From positions 46,525,598 through 46,589,597 of the forward strand of contig NC_030385.2 of assembly GCF_001625215.2 (NCBI RefSeq): 64,000 bases of DNA, read 5' to 3'. The position numbers and the translations under genes were made by a program. This document shows, in pieces, positions 1 to 12,018 of this stretch. Positions within the stretch are counted from its first letter, which is position 1. Each line of letters begins with the position of its first letter. The stretch comes from Daucus carota subsp. sativus. Taxonomy: Eukaryota; Streptophyta; Magnoliopsida; Apiales; Apiaceae. The notes beneath the pieces were generated by a model that saw nothing but the letters and a program-made list of their open reading frames with translations, ran no database searches and was not told the origin of the DNA.

Positions 1-387
1 GATCAGTTTGAACAACTACAATCACTACACAACATCTTCTACTGACACATTGCAGAAAACTTTTATCTTCTGCAATGAGTGCAAAGTTGAAATTAAAGCA
101 ACTCATTTGTCAAAATATATTACTAACATAATTGTTGAGTCTGACTTTCTTTCTGGTTAGATTATTTAAAATCGAGTAACACGAAACCTAAAATTGCTTT
201 TGAACTGATATACATGAAATATCTGGTATAACTAAACAACACGGCCGAAGACTCCAAGCTTGCTTTCTATTCATTTCAAAAACAGGTAGACTTTGTAATA
301 TTCAGTCTACACACCACTTCAGATAAAATTGTGGGCTGAACTGTTCACAACTCATTACTCAAAAACGTCTTCCACTCCCACAAAGTA

Positions 388-645
388 CTCCCTCCGTATA
401 TTTTTTCTTTTTCTATTTGTAATGTCGGTACTGTTCATAACATGAGACAAATTACTAATTTACATCTAATCTATAAAACTAAATATAGTCATGAGTGATC
501 TTGTTAGATTCGTATTCACGAGTACTTTAATACGGTGAAGTTTTTATATTTAATGCTACTACAAAATGAAAGATATTAACGATCAAAAGTGTGTGTTGGC
601 AAATGGAAAAGTACAAACAGAAAAAGTATTTAGGGACGGAGGAAG
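388..645. mobile_element. Stowaway-like MITE (Tc1/mariner type)
   Basis: The left end reads ctccctccgt and the right end acggaggaag, its inverted complement with one mismatch. Both ends are flanked by the dinucleotide TA (386-387 and 646-647), the usual Tc1/mariner target duplication. There is no transposase, so this is a 258-bp non-autonomous copy. Elements at 42432 and 49835 have the same ends. Confidence 0.8.
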
Positions 646-984
646 TAATACTAATACAGTAATGCTTTGTATACAAAAGAGAAGTTTAACAACGTCACAC
701 ATCAAGCATTTACTACAACATCATCGTGATGTGTTACTATCTCTGCGATCAAACCATTTCAAAGTTACTGTAATACCTTACTTTTCAAACTTATTCAAAC
801 TGACTTAATACAATAAGAAACATAGCATAAAAACAGAAGACAGAGTACATGAAGACTCCAAATTTGGTATGCTTAAAAACTACAGACAATCTATCGGACA
901 CTACATATACTATGTTACACGTATATTGTAGAACACTTCCTTAAACACAACATTATCAGTATATTTGTACTGTGTCCACTGCTA

Positions 985-2391
985 TCATCAACGAAAATTT
1001 TTAAGACCACGTCGACTGGTAACCCGACTTACAGCACTGGCCATGCGTGAACACTGATATACCGGGCATCTTTTCAACAGCACACACACCTTTGGCAAAA
1101 TTCTTATCATACCGCGCATTAAGATTCTCATAATGCTGCCAATATTCATCATCATTGGTATCTGCAAACAATTTGAATATATGAAAAACAAAACGGTATA
1201 CTATTCCTTCAAACATATAATGTTAAATAATTCTTACATACTACTATCATCACGAAACAGATTGCATTAACATAATCAAGACCAACAATTCTGGACTTCT
1301 CTGCAATGGGTATGGGAGTGGTATGCTGTAAAAAAATTAAAAGTGAACTAATAACATCTAAATTAATCTCTCACCAACGTCCTCATAGCCCACTACATAC
1401 TCCACGATCCTATCTGGCATTTGATGGCCAAAAGCTAGTTTCTTATTAACTTCATCAACAGCAAAAGTTTCTTTCCTTTTCAATTTACTCTTCCCATGCA
1501 TGTAAAAAAATTCCAACGCATGGAACAAAATATATACTAATACTATAATATAACACAGTCAATCACCTTTTATACTTGAAATTATATTTGACTTTATCTG
1601 ATCAAGAGGAAAATATTCAGCGTGCGGAGATTCACATTGATTGGTACTCGAAATAGGGGGAGGCAACGCCTCTGAGATTGCACATCAGGTTCTTTTTCAA
1701 AGCATAATCAAATGGTTAGTCATAAGTTATAACTTGCGTTTAATTTAACTATAGTACATAGTAACATGTATATTACCCGGCGTCAAATTTGGAGGACATA
1801 ACAACTGGAAATTTTCATCGCACAACAGACCAGGCATATGTATCATAATTTCTTGAGGAGAGTGTGCCGTTGATTTCTATGAAAATATACAACGAAATAA
1901 GAGATAAGTAGGAGAATGTAAAAGCTGTCATAGATTGAACTATAACGGTTGCAATCAGTTGGTTTACCTGCGTACTTCGCAAGAAAGAATGATTAGAAAC
2001 ATCCGACAAAGGAGTTCTACGCTGCGTACTGCATGAAAAGTGACCGCAACCGGCTGCGAGACCGGTCCGATCAAGTTAACTGCTGGAACAGGATTACCTA
2101 CATGGTATATGTCGTAACGAAAAGATTTAGAGAGATGTGAAAATTATAACAGGAACAGATTAACGAAATGAATTTTTTAAAGAATCCAGATTTCTAACAA
2201 TCCAGATACAGATCTCATCGGAAAGAACCGGCGAAACCAAAGCGTTTTTATCAGTCCTCCAATCATGGTACAACCCATCAGCAGCATGAGTTTCTCTTCC
2301 CTGTGCAAGAGACATATAACATATATCAACAGCAGACAAAAAAACAATATATATCTAAATTTAAGCGTCGTTGAAGATATACCCGGTCCAT
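985..2391 (-). CDS. Possible multi-exon gene of unknown function (tentative)
   Basis: Read on the minus strand, several open segments are bounded by plausible splice sites. A short ATG exon near 2383-2391 (Met-Asp-Arg) is followed by a segment near 2233-2310 containing THAADGLYHDWRTDKNALVS. A segment ending near 1969 (RRTPLSDVSNHSFLRSTQ) joins in phase to one near 1786-1878 (KSTAHSPQEIMIHMPGLLCD), then to one near 1600-1675 (EALPPPISSTNQCESPHAEY). Open stretches near 1375-1490 and 1000-1165 follow, the last containing TNDDEYWQHYENLNARYDKN. I could not join every exon in one frame and recognise no domain. The RTPLSDVSN string recalls N-terminal parts of plant Helitron proteins, but this is weak. 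It may be a decayed gene or captured fragments. Confidence 0.3.
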
Positions 2392-2819
2392 TAAAAACAG
2401 TATTCGTTTACTAAGAAGAGAATGAGAGACGAAGCGGCTTCACTGGAGAGAAGAGGAGCAGTTTTGGGGGGAAGAGGAAAAAGCAGCTTTGGAGAAAATA
2501 ATGAATCTTCTGATATTTGAATTTTCTAAATGAAAGATAAAGTTAAAAGAGGAGGAAAGAGAGGGCCGCATAAGTCAACTGCTGCAGGGGAAGTAATGAT
2601 CAATGGCAAGTTTTGTAAAAAAGAGATCCGCGAGGGGTAACCATAGTAAAAGTGACTCGTATTTGCCTTCAGGATTTATATTCTATAGATATATATATAT
2701 ATATATGCTGTTATTAATGTACTAAACTAACTTTAAATGATGTAATGATGTTGTTCTTCATTATTTTGTGAATTTTCTCTTTTATTTTTGTGATTTTTGT
2801 TTATTGTTACAAAATTTCG

Positions 2820-2988
2820 GTTTTTTATTTCGGTATTCGGTTTTAACCGAAATAAAAAATTCGGTTTGGTAAAATAACCGAATTAAATTCGGTTCACTAT
2901 TCGGTTATGGTTTTTGAGCTTATTCGGTATTTCGGTTATTTCGATATTCGGTAATTCGGTTCGGTTTTTACCGAATAATCAGCCCTAC
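2820..2988. mobile_element. Decayed hAT-like element rich in ttcggtt words
   Basis: About 170 bp is packed with direct and inverted copies of ttcggtt/aaccgaa. The right end (…cagcccta, about 2988) resembles the ends of the complete hAT-like elements at 7366, 18469 and 59251. I could not find a matching left end or target duplication, so the copy is truncated or eroded. An (AT)n tract lies just upstream at 2689-2706. Confidence 0.4.
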
Positions 2989-3772
2989 TTTAGCATACCA
3001 TTTCGAATAGTTAAAGTAATGCTTAATCATCATATTGTAAATCTAAAGTTTAGGACCCTGAAATATAAAAACAGACAAAATTCGACCATCACTTTGCATT
3101 TTACTTTTTAAGTTACTGATTTAGATACTTAATTTATAAATTAAATATTATTGAATGACCTGATATTTTAAATTATTTTGTATTATAATTTTCAAACATT
3201 ATGTATGTATTTATAAGTTATAATATGCAAATACAACAGCTACTAATATAAAATATTATCGAACACAATAATAATACAAAAGACGTTTACTGTGAATAGC
3301 TTCACAATTATTTTAAATTAGAAATTATACATGAAAAAATATTTTTAATTTTTCATTACGCCGTGTCTATGTTTCACGAAGATATATGTCTAATTAGTCT
3401 TCTAAATGAGAATATTTATATTATATAATTATATATATAAAATAAAATTTTGGTTGGATGTGTTTTAAAATTTTGAAACTTAATTTTTTCACAAGTTTTT
3501 AAAATTAAAAAATTAGATAATCTAAATTTTTTAATCCTCTTTTTTCCCACGTAAAATAAAATTTAGTGAACATGGGTGCACTGCTCTTTCTCCAAACATG
3601 TTTTTTGTTGGTCAATTTGTGAACCGACATCCATTCGGAATTAGACGCGTTGATATCACGTCATATATTATTACCTCGATCCTCGACACCCCCAAAACCA
3701 TTTCTCTCTTTTCAAAATCCCCAATTCTCAAACCCTAATTACACATCTTCATCACAAACCCTAAACCTAATC
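2989..3772. other. AT-rich intergenic, ESS2 5' flank
   Basis: This stretch is AT-rich with no open frame I would defend. The last 120 bp (about 3650-3772) turns pyrimidine-rich and contains three copies of the aaaccctaa-type word, common in plant 5' untranslated regions, so it is probably the leader of the next gene. Confidence 0.5.
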
Positions 3773-5299
3773 ATGCTACTCTCTCCGGGCCATTCGCCAC
3801 GCAATCTCTCCTCTCCCTCCCCATCTCTCTCCGAACACAACAATTCAACTCCCAATTACAACAATTCATCGGCGTCTTCGTCGTCATCATCGAACCCTAG
3901 AAAACGGCAAGCTGTTCTTGATGAAGACTCGTACGTGGCGGCGATCGAGAAGATTATTGAGAGAGACTTCTTTCCGGATATTCCGAAGCTGCGGGACCGG
4001 TTGGATTGGCTCCAGGCGGTTCGGACGGGCGACCCGGTTCAGATCCGAGATGCGCAGTTGAAGATTATTGAGCGGAGAGCTGGGAAGGTGAGTGCTCTGG
4101 ATGGTCAAGGTAAGGTCAAGACTCCTGGCTCGACTTTTTTTCGAAATAGTGTTTCCGTTGATATCGAAAAAACTCCGATTGTTGATGGTGTTGGTAATGA
4201 TGAATTGAGTGGTGGTGTGGGGGTTGATGATGGGGGGATTGATCAGAGTTTGAGCTTGGATGGGTTTTTTAGGCGGTATACGAGCGAGGATAATGAGAGT
4301 TTTTCGAAGTTGATTGAAAAGGTGAATAAGAAGAAGAGGGAGCGGTATGCGTTTTTGTTGGAAGGGGAGAAGGAGGAGGGGGTTAAGAGTGTTGAGGACG
4401 TGAAGAGGGATAGGATTACGGATGGTTATGGCACATCAGATCAGCCACCGAGTAGTTTGGAAGGGTGGAAGTATACAGCGAAGAATTTGTTGATGTATCA
4501 TCCGGCAGATAAGGGTGAGTTGGCATTAACGGATGAGGAGAAGAATGAGAGGCTTAGTGCGTTGACCAAGGAGATTAGTAGGGCAAACACGAGGTTTCAT
4601 GGGAAGATGATTGATTCGGTGAAGAAGGATGAGGATGATTTGGCTGTGCTTTATACCCCGGTTGCAGGGGGGACACCACATCCCTTTTCATTGTCGGATA
4701 GGACTGGTGATAAGTTGAAGAAGTATGATTTGGATGATCTAAGGAAGACGCCTAATCCGTTTTATGTTGAGTCGAATAAGAAAGCGGATAATGGTTATAG
4801 TTATGTGAAGACTCCGTCGCCTGCTCCTGGAGTTGATGAGTCGCCGATTATTACATGGGGAGAAATTGACGGTACTCCTTTAAGATTGGACCCTGAGGAT
4901 ACCCCGTTTGATATAGGTGGTAGTGGTGACGGGCCTCAGTTTAAGATTCCTTTGCCACCTACAAGAGATTTGAAGGCTCATTCTTTGTCTAGGGACGCTG
5001 CTCGTAAGATTAGGGAGAGGTCGAAGATGAATCAGAAGCCACCACTACATTCACCACTTAGAGGGGGAAGTGCTAGTCCAGGTGCACGAACTCTGTCTCC
5101 TGCTGCTCAGAAGTTTTTCAGAAGTGCCATTGCCAAGTCCTCCCACTCTGTTGATGAATCTCTTCGTGCTAGTTATCGTGGTGCAAGCCCTGGGGTTGCT
5201 ACCCCTAAAGTTGGAAGGAGTATGTCAAGGCTTGGAAGAAATGACAGAACAATTTCCAGGTCACCTTCCATAAAAGAGGGATCTAACCCTCCTTGGTAA
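3773..5299 (+). CDS. ESS2: ESS2/DGCR14-family nuclear protein
   Basis: This is a 508-residue intronless gene for the ESS-2/DGCR14 (Es2) family, nuclear proteins associated with the spliceosome. After a Ser/Asn-rich N-terminus, a basic NPRKRQ is followed by the diagnostic block LDEDSYVAAIEKIIERDFFP and then IPKLRDRLDWLQA (about residues 50-80). Near the C-terminus the family signature FKIPLPPTRDLKAHSLSRDA leads into RKIRERSK and a Ser/Pro-rich tail. The frame is open from 3650, but I chose the ATG at 3773 because the product then begins MLLSPGHSPRN, as plant homologues do from memory, and because the upstream bases look like an untranslated leader. Length and composition suit a functional single-exon plant copy. 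Confidence 0.9.
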   Translation: MLLSPGHSPRNLSSPSPSLSEHNNSTPNYNNSSASSSSSSNPRKRQAVLDEDSYVAAIEKIIERDFFPDIPKLRDRLDWLQAVRTGDPVQIRDAQLKIIERRAGKVSALDGQGKVKTPGSTFFRNSVSVDIEKTPIVDGVGNDELSGGVGVDDGGIDQSLSLDGFFRRYTSEDNESFSKLIEKVNKKKRERYAFLLEGEKEEGVKSVEDVKRDRITDGYGTSDQPPSSLEGWKYTAKNLLMYHPADKGELALTDEEKNERLSALTKEISRANTRFHGKMIDSVKKDEDDLAVLYTPVAGGTPHPFSLSDRTGDKLKKYDLDDLRKTPNPFYVESNKKADNGYSYVKTPSPAPGVDESPIITWGEIDGTPLRLDPEDTPFDIGGSGDGPQFKIPLPPTRDLKAHSLSRDAARKIRERSKMNQKPPLHSPLRGGSASPGARTLSPAAQKFFRSAIAKSSHSVDESLRASYRGASPGVATPKVGRSMSRLGRNDRTISRSPSIKEGSNPPW

Positions 5300-7365
5300 T
5301 GTGTATTTCTTAAGTTGTTTTTGGGAAGTAATAGGATTGGTTTGTAACGTATGGTATGTGGTTTAAGGAATAACATCCGTAACCAAACCTAAAAATCTTT
5401 TCTGCTTAAAATGTACTGGCACAGTAAAAGTTGGTGATATAATCTTTGTACTTCGTTGCTGATTCATTCTTCTTTCTGCGAATTTTATTTGCCTGTCTTT
5501 GTTATAATCTTTGTGCTTAGTTGCTGTTCATTTCTTTTCTTGCTAATCTTAGTTGCCTGTCTTTGTTATAACAGTTGTACGTAGTTACTGATATAAGATG
5601 GGTGGGGATCTTTGGCATGAACTAATTTTTTGAATGTCTAGGAGCTTTATGGGTTGCAGTTTGTTCAGCGTCAAGACATACTACAGAAATATGGATAAAT
5701 TTTGTTGTTATTACTTTTTTTGGTATCTTAAAATATGGGACATGGACTTTTAATTATTAAATAGTAGGGAACTAGTTTAGTTTGTCAATTTATACTCAAA
5801 GATTTGACCAGAGGAAGAGAACTCCAAGCCTTCAATCACCAATTTTTCCTTCTTTTTTACCCCGAGCTATAGTTTACTACATTGCTATTGTGTTCTTGCC
5901 GTCACATCACAAACAATGGCTTACAGGGAGGGTTTTTTATATTTCTTGGTAGTGAATTATTCTACAAGTTGCTTTTTAAGCTCTGATACACAGGGAAATC
6001 TCTAAAAAAAATTTTATTTATTATTTTGGCAATGTATGGTAGCTTTGGTGAATAGCTTCATTACTTGTTAGACCAAATTATGTATGTTAGTCTAAAAGTT
6101 GAGGTCTATGCATTTTACCACTATCTTTTTCCACTAATTTTTCTTGCGATAGACTTGTGATGAATAAACAGTGTTTTTGCTTCAAGATGAGTTTGTAGTC
6201 AGGAGCTCGTTATTATTGGAAGTACCATTACAGTTTGGAAATATCTCCGAGTGGAACAGGTTTGAACAGAATTCATGTTACATGTGAAGTTGCTTGAACT
6301 TGGTATTTGGTAGTCTCTGTAAGTAGAGCCGACCAATCGGGCGGGCTGTGCGAGCCGGGACGGGTCGCAACTGAGTTTGGCATGCCAGAGTAAATGCCGG
6401 AGTAAAAACCTTAAGCGGCAGGCCGTGGAAACGAGCCGTCCCGGGCTCAGGCTGAACCACACAAAGATGCCAAAGAAGTTGCACAGAGGTAATTACTGAA
6501 TCTAAGAAGCATTCCTTCTCTTGAGAGATTGCTGACGGATCACTCAAAGCTAGAAGAAAAGCTAATTCTCTGCTTAGATTACTCAATAGATATTCCTTCC
6601 AGTCTTGAAAACCTGCCAGAAATGGAGACAATGAAGTATATACAATTATTAATTATAAATACTTAATGAAGAATTTACAATTGAAAGAGAGAAATGTAAA
6701 CTAATACTAGTACGACTGTATGACATGGAAACTGTATTTGTGCTACTCTGTCATTGGACTTTGCAGAGTCTTCAATCTGTGATCTAATAGCAGTGATGCT
6801 ACTAATGAAGTTTCTTGCAATCTGTGATCTGTTTCTTCCCAGTTCCAGCTTCTTGCTTGAGTTGGCCGCTTTCTGATTCCCTCCTACTATATATGGCATA
6901 TGTTGCACCTGGATATACTTTCTTACGGACGGTATTCGTGTAGAGTGTAGATTATAGATAGTAGATTAGGGCAGCGGCGCAGCACAGGCCAGGGGGCGGC
7001 TAGAGATTTGGGTGACCCTAGTCAAAATCAGTTTTGAGGACCCTAATGTCCTGAGAATGTTTATCCACGGTACAGTTTTATAGTTGTTAGATAATGTATC
7101 TTACTATTAGGATTATAACAAATTTCTGACACTTCCAACTCTAGTTTAAATAAATCGTTAATATATACTCTACATATTTCACAGTTAAAAAACTGTATGT
7201 TAGATGAGCCCTCCTGTCAAGGACTATGATTCATTTATATATACTCTACATATTTCATATATTTACATAGATTTAAAAAATTTTGGGACCTTATGTGTTG
7301 GGAACCCCACACCTATACGTAAATTTCGTCCGTCTATAATCAGGTCCTCAATGTAGCACATGAGG
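5300..7365. other. Intergenic with decayed repeats and gene-like scraps
   Basis: T-rich sequence after ESS2 includes a partly repeated segment at about 5445-5590 (ctttgt…cttgttgctg). A stretch at 6159-6319 is repeated in direct orientation at 8211-8377. A short GC-rich inverted repeat lies at about 6335-6440. On the minus strand, 6490-6630 and 6710-6905 are open and look exon-like (FQDWKEYLLSNLSRELAFLL; KKLELGRNRSQIARNFISSI), but I recognise no family and cannot join them. They may be fragments captured from a host gene. Confidence 0.4.
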
Positions 7366-7874
7366 TAGGGGTGTTCGCGGTGCGGGCGGTGGGGTTTTTC
7401 TCTAAAACCGCAGACCAACCCGTATATGCGGTTTGGTTAAATATTCAAACCGCGACCGCACCGTGTTAATAAAAAACCACATAAACCACACCACATAAAT
7501 GCGGTGCGGTGCGGTTTATGCGGTTTGTGCGGTCTAACAATTTCGCTTTTAAAATTATAAAAAATAAAAATTAAAAATTATAATAAAATTTAGAAGTCAC
7601 TAAGTATTTTTGTCTCTTCATTCAGGGACCTAATCAACATTCAAGTGTGGTCACATTACAAATACAAACTCAAAAAACAATGTTATATTGAAAAGGAGTA
7701 GAACATTTCAAGAATCGAATACAAATTAGAGCTAATATTGGGTTACAGTAAAGACTATTAAATTGGGCAAATATGAAATATAATGCATATCTATATGGAC
7801 TCGGTCTATCACGAAGTCAGTATAATCTTTTAATAAATAAAGATGTAATATATTAATATAAAAAATAATATATG

Positions 7875-7906
<32 letters not shown>

Positions 7907-8096
7907 TATTATATGCGGTGCGGTGCGGTTTGAACCGCGATACTTAAATATAAAACCACAACCCGCACCGCACCGCGCGGTTTGTAAGAAATTCAACCCG
8001 CGACCGCACCACAAAAATTTAAAACCACGTTTTGTGGTGCGGTTTGGTGCGGTGTGGGCGGTTTGTGCGGTGTGGGCGGTCCGGTGAACACCCCTA
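7366..8096. mobile_element. Non-autonomous hAT element with gcggt subterminal words
   Basis: This 731-bp element starts taggggtgttcgc and ends with the matching inverted sequence …gaacaccccta. It is flanked by a perfect 8-bp target duplication, acatgagg, at 7358-7365 and 8097-8104, which points to the hAT superfamily. Dozens of direct and inverted copies of gcggt/gcggtttg crowd both subterminal regions. The middle is AT-rich and ends in an (AT)n tract at about 7879-7908. No transposase is present. The exact duplication suggests a fairly recent insertion. Confidence 0.88.
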
Positions 8097-8210
8097 ACAT
8101 GAGGTGAACTATTCAAGAACTGATATTGACTATAACATGTGAGCCGTCCTTTATGCTGATGGTCAAGATTCGAAAATCACGAGTTCAGTGACAAGCAACG
8201 TTTTTCTTTT

Positions 8211-8377
8211 GATGAATAAACAGCACACTTTTGCTTCAAGATTGAGTTTGCAGTTGGAAGCTCGTTATTATTGCAAGTAAATATCTCTGAGATGCCATCT
8301 ACACCGGGCACAGGCTTGAACTGCACAATTCGTGTTGCATGTGAAGTTGCTTAAATTTGATATCTGGTAGTCTCTTC
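8211..8377. repeat. Direct repeat of 6159-6319
   Basis: Both stretches begin gatgaataaacag and end tagtctct, with shared blocks such as ctcgttattattg and catgtgaagttgctt. They differ by scattered substitutions and small indels. The two copies flank the region holding the hAT element at 7366. Nothing in them looks coding. Confidence 0.65.
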
Positions 8378-8976
8378 TAGGAAGTGCATGCTGTTGAGAT
8401 TTTCCAATCTTTTGTGAGCTTGTAAAGTTATGATCTGGAATGGCCATGTTGCCTTTTAAGCACTAAAAAGGTCGAGTAGATTCAATGCTCTAACAAAGCA
8501 TACACGGATGGTTCGTGACATTATAAACCATGGGGGATGGGGCTCGATCTACTTGCTATACTTGATCTTATTGCGATTAATTATCGATTTTTAGTGAGCA
8601 AAGGCTTGACCACACAATATTTATAAATATTTACTTATATCCGGATGAGTGTCATCCGTGTTATTGGGATAAGAGTTTTAATTTATTATAAATACTTTAA
8701 TTTACCTAGTAGGTTTAATATATTTTAACTTACAACGTATTTAATCAATTTTATATTAGAAGAAAGAATTACTCTTTTATATTAGAAGAAAGAATTACTC
8801 TTTCGATTCCACTCATTTTTATATAGTTATTTTATATTAATTGATAAATATTTTAAATTTTTTATAGAATACAATTTTATAAATTGTTTTTAAACTTTTA
8901 TTTTAAAAATCAAAATATTAAATTTTTATTTAAATAAAATAGTTTATAAAGTTATATTTTATAAATGTGGTAAAAT

Positions 8977-9821
8977 CAGTGGCGGAACCAGGACTAGAAG
9001 TTAGGGGGGGTTGAAATTTTTTTTCATCTATACTTGCATAAATAGCTTTCTCAATATATATCATCATACCATCATATTCAGTCATGCATCTCCCATCCTA
9101 TCACGCTGATAAGTCTTGATCGTTTTATATATAGCAGAAAAAACTCTCTCAACAATAGCAATAACAACGGGTAAAACTAGAGCTAACCTCAACCAAAAGA
9201 TAAACCAAGGGATAAGCAGTGTGTCTGTGTGTCTTAACCGTCATGACAGAAAGATTTCCTATACTTTGAAGTCCAGAGTAATCTTTATCCGCTCTCACAT
9301 CACAAATAAACTTGTCTATCTCATTTGATAACAACTCCAGGTCTAGTAAAGAGATATCCTTTGGATAAAATTGTGCAAGTCAGAAAATTAATTTCTAGGA
9401 TCCAAAGAGCAAATATAAAGTAGTAGCTCTATGTTTCCTTCTGTAAAATGATAATCCATCTCTTGGGAAATAAGATTAATAAAATAAAACTGTCTTTCTC
9501 TCTTGATAGCTGCAATTTAATTTTCATTCTTCGAACCATTGTCATAGTATTTATAATATTTCGAGTTCTTTGTTGTAAAGCTTATGACAAAGCATTAATA
9601 ATTAAATGTATTTGTTAATTAGACTCTCTTTAGACTAAGTGCCTTGTCTTTTCTTTTTTTTCAATAAGTCCCTCTCCATGACATTTATAATTCAACGGGG
9701 GCTAAAAAATATTATACTGACATCACACTAATTCAGCGGGGACTGAAAAAAAATATACATTATTTTTTCGAAGTTAGGAGGGGTTCTAGCATCCCCTAGC
9801 CCCTCTCTGGTTCCGCCACCG
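8977..9821 (-). mobile_element. hAT element of the ZMYM1/TTF-finger type with transposase remnant
   Basis: The ends cagtggcggaacca… and …tggttccgccaccg are inverted repeats, flanked by an exact 8-bp duplication, ggtaaaat, at 8969-8976 and 9822-9829. On the minus strand, around 9330-9000, lies the C-terminal part of a plant hAT transposase of the zinc-finger MYM-type 1-like family: IDKFICDVRADKDYSG, YPLVYLLVEV, then a region equivalent to the VERVFSA dimerisation segment, in more than one frame. At 845 bp it is an internally deleted copy that could move only with help from a full-length relative. Confidence 0.85.
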
Positions 9822-9829
9822 GGTAAAAT

Positions 9830-10640
9830 CCGTGCCGAAATCCTCATGCCCAACCCGGGACGAAAGACCTTTTGATACATCACATGACGGATTATTTTTA
9901 TATTTTAATTTTTACGTGATGAACTTAGACATTGCTCTTATTCTTATCAATTACTAGAATCGTAGGTTAGGCGTTCATAATATCCACGTTTGTAATAGAG
10001 ATTTAGGACCATTGACTTAAAGTACTTTTTATTCAATCAGAAATCATTTACAAATTCTCTTACTATTCTATATGAAGAAAAACAAACAAAAATGACAACA
10101 TTACATATGCATTTCCTTGATTCTTTTGTCAACCTTGCTCCATCTAATACACAAAAGTTAATATCGTTATGATATTCGAAAGATATAATTAATTACTTAA
10201 AGTAGTAAATGAAATACATATAAATGATAATTGGTTAAATACATATTGTTAATTCGAATTAATATTATAAATATATAATATACCAATATCATAATCGTAA
10301 AAATTGATAATCAGTACTAATCGGTTGATCTACTGATTCAAATTATAAGAAATTTATCGAAGACTTTAATAAATCGAAATTTTTAATCAGGTCGAAGTAT
10401 AATCAATAAATTTCATTTTTAAGAGTTAATTAGAAAATATTTGAATATCGACTAATGCAGATTCTTTAAGAAATAAGAATATATCTACTTATAGATTAAT
10501 AAAGACTCCTCCACCAAATTTTTGTAGATAATTATGAATAATATATTCGATAAGAATTTATCTTTCGGATTTTCAATTGGGTGAAATAAAAAAAGTCAAA
10601 GCTGTTTGGATGATGACTTAACAGGCACGGACGAAATCCG
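9830..10640. other. AT-rich intergenic upstream of the WNK gene
   Basis: I see no open frame, RNA gene or bounded repeat in this stretch. It leads into the WNK promoter. Confidence 0.5.
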
Positions 10641-10646
10641 ATCGTC

Positions 10647-10868
10647 TATAAATAGAGAAAGTCCTCCAAAGTCGAAACACAACTCACTTTTCTGCGCGGA
10701 CTATACAACCTATACACACAACTCTCGTACTTTCCAAGTCTAGTAGTAGCCCTTTGATTTCTGCTTCAAATACCTCCTCTCTCTCTCTCGTCTCTCTATA
10801 TACACACATATCGCGCTTACTTAAATATACCCAGATATCAAAGATCGTTTCTTTCCAAGTTTTTCAAG
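10647..10868 (+). promoter_or_regulatory. TATA box and non-coding first exon of the WNK gene
   Basis: A TATA box (tataaat, 10647-10653) lies about 30 bp before the likely start of transcription. A pyrimidine-rich leader with a (CT)n run at about 10777-10790 ends at a donor (caag|gtact) after 10868. The acceptor at 12001-12003 (ccag) gives a 1135-bp leader intron before the coding exon. Long first introns in 5' leaders often raise expression in plants; that role here is inferred. Confidence 0.65.
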
Positions 10869-12018
10869 GTACTAATTTTTAGTCTTTTGCTTATTATATC
10901 TCTTTTTATTGAATTTTGAGCCCTGATTATGTATGTGTGTTTAATTGTGCATGCTGATGTGGGTTTTTGTTGGTTTAATCGATGCTAGTTTGTGCTAATT
11001 ATGTGATTTTTTTGGATATTTATGCTCTGTTTGTGTGGAAATTTGATGTTGTAGTTAGAATCGGTGGTCTTATTGGTTTTGAATTGTGATTTGATTTTAA
11101 AAGATGCTATCTTTTTCGAGTTTTTGATGTTTGGAGTAGTGGCGTTAATTGGGTTAAAATCATGGCTTGGTATGAAAAGATGATGTGTTTTTCAGGGTAT
11201 TTGTTGTTGTAATAATGTTGTGAGGATTACTTAGAAGGTGTAATTGGTATAGGTTTTTGATGTGAAGATCGATATTGCTTTGAGTTATGATGTGGAGGGT
11301 TAATTGTTCGATCACATAGATTGTTTTAGTAGGATTGTAAATGGAATAACTTTTTATTGAGTTGGTTTATTTGAATTTTGTAGAACTTGATGGATAATTA
11401 GGCTTGAATCAAGTTTATCTTTCAACGGTGAAGTTCAGTACTTGGATGTTTATGAATATCAATTTAATTAATAATGGTAAATGGACATGCTTTCAATTAA
11501 TTTTGGTAAATAAAGATGCTCTCACAGGTTAGCTGGACTATCTCTCATAAGTTACGAATTGTTCAATACAATCGATTAGTAGCCCACAGACCTATTTTTG
11601 TCTGAAAATTCTTAACCTATTTTTAATATTTGATATATAATTTATGACTTGAAAGTGTCAAATTAAAAGATTGAGCGGAGACATTGAGACCTTGAGAGAG
11701 CATACATAAGCCTGAAGAGGGCAAGACCTTTAGAGTCCATAGACCAGACATATTTGTGACTAGTTTTTGACTTATAGTTAGCATAAGGTATCTCAAGGAA
11801 GTGCTGTAATTTCTGAGCACACAAAGGTATATCTACATATAAATGTGTATGTATTAGATGGAATTGCTGCATTATTACTTCTGCATGGGATGAGTTGAGC
11901 TTTCTGTCCTGGTGGTATTTTTTATGTCATCTTGCATCATGAGGTATAGGCACATATTTACTTGTGATTTTATTATTTCTAGCAGATTCTATTTTGATTC
12001 CAGATTCTGTACACCTAC

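Noticed and set aside
3650-3772. In-frame N-terminal extension of the ESS2 ORF (MISRHILLPRSS…)
   Set aside because: The bases look like a plant leader with aaaccctaa words, and the protein from 3773 begins as plant homologues do.
7872-8116. ORFs within the hAT element at 7366
   Set aside because: They are products of the gcggt and (AT)n repeats, not coding sequence.
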